A stretch of DNA of 21,335 nt from an uncultured Collinsella sp. (lineage in GTDB: Bacteria; Actinomycetota; Coriobacteriia; Coriobacteriales; Coriobacteriaceae), in assembly GCA_958421035.1 (NCBI GenBank), contig CATZKS010000020.1, forward strand, positions 1-21,335. The letters are read 5' to 3'. Position 1 is the first letter of the stretch, and each line of letters opens with the position of its first letter. A program made the position numbers and the translations under genes. The notes beneath the pieces were generated by a model. The model was not told where the DNA came from and searched no databases. It saw only the letters and a program-made list of their open reading frames with translations. Of this stretch, positions 1 through 7,850 are shown one piece after another.

Positions 1-2448
1 AAGCTCACGCTGCTGACCTCCAAGAAGGCCATCGCGGTGCGCGACGGCGCCGAGGTGGAGCTCGACCTGGACCAGATCGTGCTCGACGACATCATCCGTC
101 TGGGGCGCGGCGACCAGATTCCCGCTGACGCCGTGGTGGTTTCGGGCGAGGCGCTCGTGAACGAGAGCCTGCTGACGGGCGAGAGCGACCTTATTAAGAA
201 GCAGCCCGGTTCCGAGCTCATGAGCGGCAGCTTTATCGACTCGGGCCTGCTGCGCGCCCGCGTGATCCATGTCGGCGCCGACAACTACGTGGCCAAAATT
301 AATAACGAGGCGAAGTACGTCAAAAAGGTCAATTCCGAGATTATGAACGCGCTTAACGCCATCGTGCGCTTTGCGAGCATCATCATGATCCCGCTCGGTT
401 TGGCGTTGTTTGCCTCAAGTGTGAGCGAGCTGTGGGATGCCGCGGTAACTCCGGGCGATAGTGCACTTTCGTGGTGCTTCTCCGAGCTGTTGGCTGGTCA
501 TGTGCCTTCGTCGGCGCTGCTGTCCACGGCGGGCGCCCTGCTGGGCATGATCCCGCAGGGCCTGGTGCTGCTGACCTCGTCGGTGCTCGCCATCGCCACG
601 GTTCGCCTGGCGCGTCGCAAGGTGCTGGCACAGCAGCTCTACTGCATCGAGACGCTCGCTCGCGTCGACGTGCTGTGCCTGGACAAGACGGGCACTATCA
701 CGTCGGGTCGCATGGAGGTCGAGGGCACGTATCCGCTGCCGGTTGAGGGCGTGAGCTTGGGCGGTGGCTCGGACGAGGCGGTCGTTCCCGTCGATACCAC
801 GGTGCTCGATTTTGCGCTGGCTAACGTCGCGCGTGCGACTTCGGCCGATGCCAACGAGACCTGCCAGGCGCTGCTCAACTATTACGCCGATCGCCCGGTC
901 GAGGTGTCTGAGCCGCTGTCGGTCATTCCGTTCTCGTCGTCAAAAAAATGGAGCGGCGCTTCGTTTGCGCAGGGCTCCTACGTAATGGGCGCCGCGCAGT
1001 TTGTGCTCTCTGATCGTGTGTTTTCTCAGGTCGAGAACCGTGTCGCCGAGCTTGCCGATACCTGCCGCGTGCTCGTGGTGGCGCACGTGGACGGCTTTAC
1101 GCCCGATGGCGATATGGTGGGCGAGGCCGAGCCCGTGGGCTTTGTGACCATCCGTGACGAGATTCGTACCTCGGCGGCCGAGACCATCGGCTACTTTAAC
1201 GAGCAGGGCGTGACCCTCAACGTGATCAGTGGCGACGACCCGCGTACGGTGTCGTCGATCGCGCGCGTGGTGGGCGTGCCGGGGGCGGACGCTTATGTGG
1301 ACGCCACGACGCTCGATACGCCGGCCAAGCTCGATGCCGCAGTGGATCGCTACCACGTCTTTGGCCGTGTGACCCCGCAGCAGAAGCGTGAGCTCGTGCA
1401 GGCGCTCAAGCGCCGCGAGCACACCGTGGCCATGACGGGCGACGGCGTCAACGACGTGCTGGCGCTCAAGGAGGCCGACTGCTCCGTCGCCATGGCGGCC
1501 GGCTCCGATGCCGCGCGCAACGTGGCCGAGATCGTACTCGTCGACAACGACTTTGCCTCGATGCCCGCCGTGGTGGCCGAGGGCCGTCGCTCCATTAACA
1601 ACCTGCAGCGTTCGGCCTCGCTGTTCCTGACCAAGACGCTGTTCTCGATGGGCCTGGCGGCGCTGTGCATCGCGCTGCCGCCGTACCCCTTCGAGCCCAT
1701 CCAGATGACGCTCATTAACTTTTTCTGCATCGGCGCGCCGGGCTTTGTGTTGGGCCTGGAGCCCAACAATGCTCGCGTGAGGGGGTCGTTCCTGACGAAC
1801 GTGCTCAAGCGGGCACTGCCGGCGTCGATTGCGGTCATTTTGGCTGCGGCGCTCGATATCTTTGTGGCGCGCGTGTTTGGCTTTAGCCAGCTCACGCTGT
1901 CTACGATGTGCCTGCTTACGTCGTGCGCGGCGAGCGTCAGCCTGATCTGGCGCATCTCGCAGCCGCTCACGCCCTTACGTGTGGTGCTATTTGTGTTTGT
2001 AGTCGCCGGCATCCTGGTGGGCGTTATCGGATTCCCGGAGCTGCTGTCTATTGCCAACCTGTCGATGGGTCAGATGGTTATCTTGGCTGTCATCGTGGTC
2101 TTTACCTGCTCGGTGTACTTTAAGCTCGCCACGATGATGGATTCGCTCAAGCCGCGTCGTCGTCATGCCGCAACTGGTTTTGGCCGCGGTGTGCGCGTCC
2201 GCCTGGGTCGCGGTGGCGGCAAGGTGAGCTCGACGGGTTCGACGGCCGAGCGTTTTGCTAAGCGCTTCGCCGCCGACATGGCGCAGCGCCGCGAAGATCG
2301 CACCGTTCGCGAGGCCGAGGCCCGCGCGCTCGAGGGCGTGGCCCAGGCCCAGCCCAAGAAAAAGAGGAGTGCCGGAGCCAAGCGCTCTCGCGTGACCAAG
2401 TCCGCCCAAGGCATCAAAGTCTCGATGCCAAGCAAAAAGAAGAAGTAG
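1..2448 (+). CDS. CtpE-like P-type cation-transporting ATPase (5' end outside window)
   Basis: Membrane pump that couples ATP hydrolysis to cation transport through an aspartyl-phosphate intermediate. The frame is open from base 1, so the N-terminus and first membrane helices are missing. Visible are the actuator-domain LTGES motif (nt 172-186), the M3 and M4 helices with GMIPQGL (nt 544-564), the phosphorylation motif DKTGT (Asp codon 682-684), the nucleotide-domain stretch FSSSKKWSGASF, the hinge motif TGDGVND (nt 1435-1455) and six or so C-terminal membrane helices. The arrangement after M4 (RLARRKVLAQQL, then CIETLARVDVLCLDKTGT) is that of the mycobacterial CtpE group, reported to transport Ca2+; the ion here is inferred. 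Two oddities: M4 has Gln (codon 556-558) where relatives generally have Glu, and the protein ends in a basic cytoplasmic tail of about 110 residues. No clear terminator follows. Confidence 0.93.
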   Translation, partial: KLTLLTSKKAIAVRDGAEVELDLDQIVLDDIIRLGRGDQIPADAVVVSGEALVNESLLTGESDLIKKQPGSELMSGSFIDSGLLRARVIHVGADNYVAKINNEAKYVKKVNSEIMNALNAIVRFASIIMIPLGLALFASSVSELWDAAVTPGDSALSWCFSELLAGHVPSSALLSTAGALLGMIPQGLVLLTSSVLAIATVRLARRKVLAQQLYCIETLARVDVLCLDKTGTITSGRMEVEGTYPLPVEGVSLGGGSDEAVVPVDTTVLDFALANVARATSADANETCQALLNYYADRPVEVSEPLSVIPFSSSKKWSGASFAQGSYVMGAAQFVLSDRVFSQVENRVAELADTCRVLVVAHVDGFTPDGDMVGEAEPVGFVTIRDEIRTSAAETIGYFNEQGVTLNVISGDDPRTVSSIARVVGVPGADAYVDATTLDTPAKLDAAVDRYHVFGRVTPQQKRELVQALKRREHTVAMTGDGVNDVLALKEADCSVAMAAGSDAARNVAEIVLVDNDFASMPAVVAEGRRSINNLQRSASLFLTKTLFSMGLAALCIALPPYPFEPIQMTLINFFCIGAPGFVLGLEPNNARVRGSFLTNVLKRALPASIAVILAAALDIFVARVFGFSQLTLSTMCLLTSCAASVSLIWRISQPLTPLRVVLFVFVVAGILVGVIGFPELLSIANLSMGQMVILAVIVVFTCSVYFKLATMMDSLKPRRRHAATGFGRGVRVRLGRGGGKVSSTGSTAERFAKRFAADMAQRREDRTVREAEARALEGVAQAQPKKKRSAGAKRSRVTKSAQGIKVSMPSKKKK

Positions 2449-2502
2449 CTACGCGCCCTGGCGATGTTGAATTGGTGCCTTGTTCCTGCGGGGCCGTGGC
2501 GA

Positions 2503-2511
2503 TGTTATGCT
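2503..2511 (+). promoter_or_regulatory. Extended -10 promoter upstream of zinc-ribbon gene
   Basis: TGTTATGCT is a TGn-extended -10 element (hexamer TATGCT at 2506-2511). The best -35, TTGTTC at 2480-2485, is 20 bases away, which is too far for a good match, so the promoter would rely on the extended -10. It lies about 40 bases before the GTG start. A 10-base direct repeat (TGGCGATGTT at 2459-2468 and 2497-2506) overlaps its upstream side. Confidence 0.4.
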
Positions 2512-2551
2512 CTAACCTCGACTGTTTGAATTGCTTCGAAAAGAGGATGCC

Positions 2552-3694
2552 GTGATCTGCCCGCATTGCCTTAAGACTATCGAGGACGGCGCCTCGTTCT
2601 GCCCCTACTGCAACGCCTATGTGGGTCCGGGCGATGGTCCCGAGCACACCGAGTTCGTGTTCTGTGAGGGCTGCGGTGCCCGTCTTTCTCCGCATGATCG
2701 TACGTGCCCCAAATGCGGCCGCCCCGCTCCGGGTATCCTCTCTGAGGACGCGGCCGCATCCGACCTGGCAGCGGGCCGCACGGCGGGCTTTCCGCGACTA
2801 ACGCAAGAGCAGATCGATACCGAGGTGCCGCATGCGCCGGCCTCGGCTGCTGCGGTTCTTTCGGACGCCGCCGACCCCAATGAGACCTGCGTGCTGCCGG
2901 CTTTCGATAAAGATTTCGGTATCCCCAAGGTCGATATTCCCACGCCGGTTTCCCTGCATGACGATGCTCAAAAACCCAAGCGCAAGGTGCACCCCGACGA
3001 GGACGCCTATCACAAGCACAAGCGTCATATCCCCAAGCCGCTTATTATCATCGCGGTTCTTGCCGTCGTGTGCGGTGGTGCCTATTGGTTCGTGACGGCC
3101 GATCCCATGGGTGTCATGCCCGGCTTCTATGACCAGTTTGGCCAGGCCGCGCAGACGACCTTCCCCACGCGCCAAAAGGGCGAGGCGACTGAGGACGATA
3201 CCAAGCAGGACGATTCTGCCGAGGTGGTCCAGGAAGAAACCGTGCTGACCGATGATCAGCTCTATACCAGGCTCGACGGTCTGTATCAGACCATCGTGTC
3301 CTACGGTGACGAGGACCAGATCGGCGAGGTCATCGATTCCTTTAACAACGGCTATCTCCGAACGCCGCTGTCCACCCGTCAGGAGCTGTCGCAGAGTGCC
3401 TACGCCCTGCGCGACCAGATTAAAAAGACGCAAGATGAGCTCAACAACCTTAAGTACCAGGACGATACGGTCTATGCGGATGACATCGCCCACTTAAAGC
3501 AGCTTGCCGAGTGGATGTACGAGCGCGTCGACGTGATCTGCCAGAGTTGGGACATCTCGCTGGCCATTCCCGATGGCGAGTCGATGAGTTCCCACCAAAG
3601 CGAGATCCTGGCGCCCATCGCGCAGGGCGGCAACAGCGCGCTGAACCAGTATGACGCCAACGTGGGCTCCTGGAAGCCGCAGCAGCGTTCCTAA
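2552..3694 (+). CDS. Zinc-ribbon, single-pass membrane protein of unknown function
   Basis: Protein of 380 residues; I do not recognise a named family. It opens with two zinc ribbons made of four Cys pairs: CPHC and CPYC, then CEGCG and CPKCG (residues 3-60). An Ala/Asp-rich linker and a Lys/His-rich patch follow. One membrane helix runs at about residues 163-181 (LIIIAVLAVVCGGAYWFV), then an outer domain of about 200 residues, largely helical with an acidic start. The basic patch before the helix predicts the zinc ribbons inside the cell and the C-terminus outside. I chose GTG 2552 because AAGAGG (2541-2546) sits 5 bases before it and because it puts the first Cys at residue 3; an upstream TTG at 2531 is in frame but lacks a ribosome site. 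The layout matches the TPR protein two genes on. Confidence 0.85.
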   Translation: MICPHCLKTIEDGASFCPYCNAYVGPGDGPEHTEFVFCEGCGARLSPHDRTCPKCGRPAPGILSEDAAASDLAAGRTAGFPRLTQEQIDTEVPHAPASAAAVLSDAADPNETCVLPAFDKDFGIPKVDIPTPVSLHDDAQKPKRKVHPDEDAYHKHKRHIPKPLIIIAVLAVVCGGAYWFVTADPMGVMPGFYDQFGQAAQTTFPTRQKGEATEDDTKQDDSAEVVQEETVLTDDQLYTRLDGLYQTIVSYGDEDQIGEVIDSFNNGYLRTPLSTRQELSQSAYALRDQIKKTQDELNNLKYQDDTVYADDIAHLKQLAEWMYERVDVICQSWDISLAIPDGESMSSHQSEILAPIAQGGNSALNQYDANVGSWKPQQRS

Positions 3695-3732
3695 AATTAG
3701 TTCGCCATAGTCGGCATAACCTACGTGCGCAA

Positions 3733-3762
3733 TTGATGTAAGCGCATGCTTATTGCTACAAT
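3733..3762 (+). promoter_or_regulatory. Sigma-70 type promoter for the cyclophilin gene
   Basis: TTGATG (3733-3738), an 18-base spacer and TACAAT (3757-3762), with TGC directly before the -10 giving an extended -10. This is one of the best promoter matches in the window. Transcription would begin near 3769, giving a leader of about 33 bases before the ATG at 3802. It probably drives the cyclophilin and the TPR gene together. Confidence 0.65.
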
Positions 3763-3801
3763 TCGTACAAATATGCTTTAAACGCACGAGGAAGGAACCA
3801 C

Positions 3802-4344
3802 ATGTTTGGTTTTAAGAAAGAGCTCTACACGCCCGAGTATCAGCTTGCCGGCGACGAGTGCGCCGTTATCGAGACGTCGAAGGGTACCATCAAGGTCAAG
3901 TTTGACGGCGAGGGCGCTCCCATTCATGTCGCGAACTTCTGCGAGCTTTCCACGATGGGTTTCTATGATGGCCTTAAGTTCCATCGCTATGTGCCCGGCT
4001 TTGTCATTCAGGGCGGTGACCCCAATACCCGCGATATGTCCGGCGCCGACGTCGCTGCCGGTCTTGAGGGCCCCGACGGCATGCCCGGTACCGGTGGCCC
4101 CGGCTACTGCATCAAGGGCGAGTTTGCCACCAATCCGCGCAACAGCCATGTCGATGGCGCCCTTGCCATGGCACGCTCCATGGACCCCGATTCCGCGGGT
4201 TCGCAGTTCTACTTCTGCTTGGGTGCCCAGCATAACCTCGATTCCGGTTACACCGTCTTTGGCACCACGGTCGAGGGTCTCGATGTGATTTCGCAGCTGC
4301 GTGCCGGCGACGAGATCGTCCATGTCGAGATCGTTCACGAGTAA
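3802..4344 (+). CDS. Cyclophilin-type peptidyl-prolyl cis-trans isomerase
   Basis: Enzyme of 180 residues that catalyses cis-trans isomerisation of Xaa-Pro bonds during protein folding. The cyclophilin signature FHRYVPGFVIQGGD spans residues 60-73, placing the expected catalytic Arg62, Phe67 and Gln70. A second signature, ARSMDPDSAGSQFYFC, follows, and then YTVFGTTVEGLDV near the C-terminus. There is no signal peptide, lipobox or membrane helix, so it should be cytoplasmic. The start is set by the purine-rich site AGGAAGGAA (3789-3797) just upstream of the ATG. The stop lies 11 bases before the next gene, so the two are probably cotranscribed. Partner substrates cannot be told from sequence, but its place between two membrane proteins of matching design is notable. 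Confidence 0.96.
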   Translation: MFGFKKELYTPEYQLAGDECAVIETSKGTIKVKFDGEGAPIHVANFCELSTMGFYDGLKFHRYVPGFVIQGGDPNTRDMSGADVAAGLEGPDGMPGTGGPGYCIKGEFATNPRNSHVDGALAMARSMDPDSAGSQFYFCLGAQHNLDSGYTVFGTTVEGLDVISQLRAGDEIVHVEIVHE

Positions 4345-4355
4345 AGGGGACTTTC

Positions 4356-5660
4356 TTGAATAGCCAGCTGATCCAACAGGGCCGCGCCGCTTACCGCGCG
4401 GGTGATTTTTCCGCTGCAGCCCAGATGCTTGGGGCGGCAAAAACTCCCGATGAGATTATGGGCGAGGCCGATCACCTTCGTGGCAACGCCTTGATGCACT
4501 TGGGCATGTATGCCGAGGCCGCCGAGGCCTATGCCGCCGCCCTCAACGACGGCACCTATGGCAAGCGCGGCGCGCTGCTCACCAACCGCGGCAAGGCACT
4601 CGCCGCCGTGGGCGACTACACGACGGCCGCTCAGGCGTTCTCTGCTGCTACGCAGGACGCTTCTTATGCCACGCCGTTCAAGGCCTATCTGGGCCTGGGT
4701 AACGCGCTGTTCCAGTCGGGCGACTATGCCAACGCGGGTACTGCTTTCCGTCAGGCTGCCATCGACGGCGCCAATCCGGCTCCTGCCGCCGCACTCGGCG
4801 AGCTCGGTCGTTGCTTCATTAAGCTCGGCCGTCCGGCGGATGCCGTGGAGACCTACCGCACGGCTATCGACTTTGCCGGCCCCCGCGACGACACGCGTGC
4901 GCTCAACGCCGGCATGGGTCAGGCGCTTTCTGCCGCCGGCCGTCCCTCCGACGCACTCGACGCCTTTAGCGCCGCTACTGCCGATGGCATCTACCAGCTC
5001 ACCTCCGAGCAGGCCGATGAGCTTGCCCGCGTGCACGATTCGCTTGCCGCGCTGTCTGCCCAGACGGCTATGGCCACGGCTCCGGCGCCCGCGATGGACG
5101 CTCCTGCCGTCGATCCGCTCGATCCTACGGGCGCGACCGGTCAGTTTATGCCCGATCCCTCGGACACCGGCTTCTTTACGCTGTCCGAGTCCGAGATGGT
5201 CCAGCAGGACCGTCAGGATCGTAAGCAGGCCAAGGTCCGTCGTCGCCATCGCCACACGGGTCTCAAAGTCTTCATCGTGCTGCTTCTGCTCATTTTGATC
5301 GCCGCGGGCGGTCTGGGCTTTGCCTACACGCGCGGCTTTGGCTTCCCGTCTCAGGAGTCTGTCGTTACCGATCTGTTCCAGGCTGCCGGCGACGGTGACA
5401 CCGCAAAGGCCGAGTCTTGCCTGGCCTCGAGCCTGCCCGAGGACGCCAAGTCGATGATCATCTCCTCGATTCCGCAGGGTGCCACCGTGTCCGTCGAGGG
5501 CATGGATCAGTCCATGACCGAGACGACCGCCAAGGTTAAGGCGTCGCTGTCCAAGGGTGGCGAGCAGGAGTACACCGTCAAATTCGTGCGCTCCGACAAC
5601 CATATCGGCTGGGCCGTCTCTTCGCTCGATATGGATTTCTCGGCTGCTGACAACCAGTAG
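4356..5660 (+). CDS. TPR-repeat, single-pass membrane protein
   Basis: Protein of 434 residues. The first 230 or so are Ala-rich helix pairs with TPR spacing (for example GNALMHLGMYAEAAEAYAAA, and GNALFQSGDYANAGTAFRQA), about five or six units, expected to bind other proteins. A Pro/Asp/Thr linker and a strongly basic patch (KVRRRHRH) precede one membrane helix at about residues 304-325. The outer C-terminal domain of about 105 residues looks like a small alpha/beta fold of the DUF4878/NTF2-like kind; that is a guess from its pattern. The basic patch puts the TPR region inside the cell. Start is TTG 4356, with AAAGGGGA (4343-4350) 5 bases before it. A role as a scaffold linking cytoplasm and envelope is inference only. 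Confidence 0.88.
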   Translation: MNSQLIQQGRAAYRAGDFSAAAQMLGAAKTPDEIMGEADHLRGNALMHLGMYAEAAEAYAAALNDGTYGKRGALLTNRGKALAAVGDYTTAAQAFSAATQDASYATPFKAYLGLGNALFQSGDYANAGTAFRQAAIDGANPAPAAALGELGRCFIKLGRPADAVETYRTAIDFAGPRDDTRALNAGMGQALSAAGRPSDALDAFSAATADGIYQLTSEQADELARVHDSLAALSAQTAMATAPAPAMDAPAVDPLDPTGATGQFMPDPSDTGFFTLSESEMVQQDRQDRKQAKVRRRHRHTGLKVFIVLLLLILIAAGGLGFAYTRGFGFPSQESVVTDLFQAAGDGDTAKAESCLASSLPEDAKSMIISSIPQGATVSVEGMDQSMTETTAKVKASLSKGGEQEYTVKFVRSDNHIGWAVSSLDMDFSAADNQ

Positions 5661-5682
5661 TGACCTTATGGGATTTAGCTTT

Positions 5683-5715
5683 GCCCGGCGCTTCACCGCA
5701 AGTGAGGTGCCGGGC
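5683..5715 (+). terminator. GC-rich hairpin before mreB, weak terminator or leader structure
   Basis: GCCCGGCGCTTCAC pairs with GTGAGGTGCCGGGC over 14 positions, two of them G-U, around the loop CGCAA. The stem is stable, but only TTGCGC follows, not a T-run, so it is at best an inefficient intrinsic terminator. It ends 10 bases before the -10 of the putative mreB promoter and could separate the TPR gene from the rod operon. Confidence 0.5.
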
Positions 5716-5730
5716 TTGCGCTAGTATGAT
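5702..5730 (+). promoter_or_regulatory. Putative mreB operon promoter
   Basis: TATGAT at 5725-5730 is a good -10 hexamer. With 17-base spacing the -35 would be GTGAGG (5702-5707), only three of six consensus bases and lying inside the right arm of the hairpin. Transcription would start near 5737, leaving about 39 bases before the mreB TTG. The weak -35 suggests either a helper activator or another sigma factor. Confidence 0.4.
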
Positions 5731-5775
5731 GAGCTAGTAGTTTTCCAGCAATCATCCAACACATCAGGAGTTGCG

Positions 5776-6819
5776 TTGTTTTCTTTGATGGATATGTTCT
5801 TCGGTAGCTATGCGGGCGATCTTGCCATCGACCTCGGCACCGCAAATACGCTTGTCTCCGTGCGCGGCAAGGGCATCGTCATTCGCGAGCCCTCTGTTGT
5901 CGCCATCGACAAGAACGACGAGCGCATCTTGGCGGTCGGTATCGAGGCAAAGCGCATGCTCGGCCGTACGCCCGGCAACATCGTGGCCGTTCGTCCCCTG
6001 AAGGACGGCGTCATCGCCGACTTCGATGTTACCGAGGCCATGCTTCGCTACTTTATCGACAAGGCGTCCGAGAAGCGCTATCCGTGGACCCCGCGTCCGC
6101 GTGTTGTCGTCTGCGTTCCCTCCGGTGTCACGTCTGTCGAGAAGCGCGCTGTCTTTGAGGCCACGATCCAGGCCGGTGCCCGCCAGGCCTATCTGATCGA
6201 AGAGCCTATGGCCGCCGCTATCGGCGCCGACCTGCCCGTCGAGGAACCCACCGGCTCCATGGTCATCGACATCGGCGGCGGTACCACCGAGGTTGCCGTT
6301 ATCGCCATGGGCGGCATCGTCGTCTCGCAGTCCATCCGTATTGCCGGCGACGAGTTCGATCAGGCCATCCTCACGCACGTTCGTGATGCCTACAACCTGG
6401 CCATCGGCGAGCGTACGGCAGAGGACATCAAGATCAAGGTCGGCTCTGCTGTGCCGCTCAAGGACGAGCTCGACGTCGAGGTCAACGGCCGCGACGTGAT
6501 CACCGGTCTGCCCAAGACCGTGCGCATCGAGAGCGAGGAGATTCGTCGCGCGCTCAACAAGCCGCTCGACGAGATGGCCAAGGCCGTCAAGGACGCACTC
6601 GACGCTACGCCTCCCGATCTTGCCTCGGACCTTATGTACTACGGCATTTTGCTGACTGGTGGCGGCGCGCTGCTGCGCGGTCTCGACGTGCGCCTGCGCG
6701 ATGAGACCGGTGTTTCGGTCAACGTCAGCCCCACGGCGCTCGATAACGTCGTTAACGGCTGTGCCCGCGTGCTCGAGGCCAATGCGTTTGATGGCGGCTT
6801 CGTCCAGACCAATGCTTAA
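5776..6819 (+). CDS. mreB: Rod shape-determining protein MreB
   Basis: Bacterial actin homologue of 347 residues that forms membrane-bound ATP-dependent filaments and directs the elongation machinery. Phosphate-binding loop 1 is DLGTANTLV at residues 19-27, loop 2 is DIGGGTTEVAV starting at Asp165, and the later adenosine-side motif is LLTGGGALLRGLD. The N-terminus MFSLMDMFFG is hydrophobic and probably inserts into the membrane surface. Length is normal for MreB. The start is TTG: AGGAG at 5766-5770 stands 5 bases before it, while the next ATG (5788) is 17 bases from that site. It is the first gene of a mreBCD-mrdA-rodA set with short gaps, so it should be made as one transcript from the promoter region at 5702-5730. 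Confidence 0.98.
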   Translation: MFSLMDMFFGSYAGDLAIDLGTANTLVSVRGKGIVIREPSVVAIDKNDERILAVGIEAKRMLGRTPGNIVAVRPLKDGVIADFDVTEAMLRYFIDKASEKRYPWTPRPRVVVCVPSGVTSVEKRAVFEATIQAGARQAYLIEEPMAAAIGADLPVEEPTGSMVIDIGGGTTEVAVIAMGGIVVSQSIRIAGDEFDQAILTHVRDAYNLAIGERTAEDIKIKVGSAVPLKDELDVEVNGRDVITGLPKTVRIESEEIRRALNKPLDEMAKAVKDALDATPPDLASDLMYYGILLTGGGALLRGLDVRLRDETGVSVNVSPTALDNVVNGCARVLEANAFDGGFVQTNA

Positions 6820-6840
6820 TTTCCAAAAGGTGGATTCCAT

Positions 6841-7839
6841 TTGGCACGATCTTCGGGTTTCTCCACAAATCTGAATACCAAGCGACAGTCAACGGGTATG
6901 CGCCCGTTGATTGTTTTCAGCCTGATTTCGGTGTTGCTGCTCACGTTTTACATCCGCGAGGGCGAGGCAGGGCCGATTCATGCCGTGCGTTCGGGCGTAA
7001 CGACGATTACCTCTCCGGTGCGCTTTGTGGGCTCGGCTGTGGCGGCTCCCTTCAATGCGATTGGCAACGTGTTCTCTAACCTAACGGCGTCGCAGGACAC
7101 GCTCGACGAGCTCAAGAAGCAAAATGAGGAGCTGACCTCTAAGGTCGCCGAGCTTTCTGAGGCTCAAAAGACTGCCGAGCGCCTGGAGGGCCTGGTCGGG
7201 CTGCAATCGACCTACAACCTCAAATCGACCGCAGCTCGTATCGTTGGTGCCTCCGGCGATGCCTGGACCTCGACCGTTACCATCGACAAGGGCTCTGCCG
7301 ACGGCCTTACCATCAACATGCCCGTGACGAGTTCTGCCGGTGTTATCGGCCAGATTATCGAGGTATCGGCCAAGACCTCTACCGTGCGCCTGATTGGCGA
7401 CGAGAACTCGGGCGTGTCCGCCATGGTGCAGGACACGCGCGCCCAGGGTATGCTGCAGGGTCAGGCTGACGGCACGCTGCGTCTTGAGTACGTGAGCGTC
7501 GACTCCGATGTTAAGGTTGGCGATATCATCGTGACCTCTGGCATCGGTGGCGTGTTCCCCAAGGGCCTTCCGCTTGGCACCGTCTCGTCGGTTGAGAAAT
7601 CGGCAAACGACGTGTACTACACCATTGTGGTGCGCGCTCAGACCACGGCCGAGAACAACGAGGAAGTGCTGGTCATCACCTCGCTGACCGACGAACAGTC
7701 GGCCTCGGATGAGGACGTGAGCACGGCCAACAGCACGCCGCAGGGAACGTCGCGCGATGCTGCGACCAAGACGAAGGACGAGAGCTCGGATGACAGTTCC
7801 GACACGTCCGAGACGACCGATTCTGGCTCGAGCGAATAG
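6841..7839 (+). CDS. mreC: Rod shape-determining protein MreC
   Basis: Bitopic membrane protein of 332 residues that links MreB inside to PBP2/RodA outside and is thought to switch on PBP2. A short basic N-terminus is followed by one membrane helix at about residues 22-38 (PLIVFSLISVLLLTFYI). A coiled coil comes next (about 75-120, LDELKKQNEELTSKVAELSE), then the two beta-rich domains typical of MreC (AARIVGASGDAWTSTVTIDK; VGDIIVTSGIGGVFPKGLPLG). The final 50 or so residues are a Ser/Thr/Asp/Glu-rich tail, likely disordered and outside the cell. Start TTG 6841 is supported by AAAAGG about 9 bases upstream. The gap from mreB is 21 bases. Confidence 0.97.
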   Translation: MARSSGFSTNLNTKRQSTGMRPLIVFSLISVLLLTFYIREGEAGPIHAVRSGVTTITSPVRFVGSAVAAPFNAIGNVFSNLTASQDTLDELKKQNEELTSKVAELSEAQKTAERLEGLVGLQSTYNLKSTAARIVGASGDAWTSTVTIDKGSADGLTINMPVTSSAGVIGQIIEVSAKTSTVRLIGDENSGVSAMVQDTRAQGMLQGQADGTLRLEYVSVDSDVKVGDIIVTSGIGGVFPKGLPLGTVSSVEKSANDVYYTIVVRAQTTAENNEEVLVITSLTDEQSASDEDVSTANSTPQGTSRDAATKTKDESSDDSSDTSETTDSGSSE

Positions 7840-7850
7840 GGGGCATGTCC

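Noticed and set aside
2531..2533. TTG 2531 as start of the zinc-ribbon gene
   Set aside because: No ribosome site precedes it, and the ribosome site at 2541-2546 lies downstream of it and serves GTG 2552.
3695..3732. Terminator after the zinc-ribbon gene
   Set aside because: No stable hairpin or T-run is visible; the stretch appears only to lead into the next promoter.
4335..5696. Long open frame on the - strand (about 450 codons) opposite the TPR gene
   Set aside because: It mirrors the TPR gene in a GC-rich region, has a low-complexity Gly/Arg/His/Val composition and no recognisable domain, and no ribosome site or promoter; the + strand gene has clear TPR, membrane and start signals.
5764..6840. 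Open frame on the - strand opposite mreB
   Set aside because: mreB is certain from its motifs; the opposite frame has Asp/Gly/His-rich composition typical of antisense reading and no family features.
7845..7847. ATG 7845 as mreD start
   Set aside because: Only one base separates it from the ribosome site AGGGGG; ATG 7851 has normal spacing.
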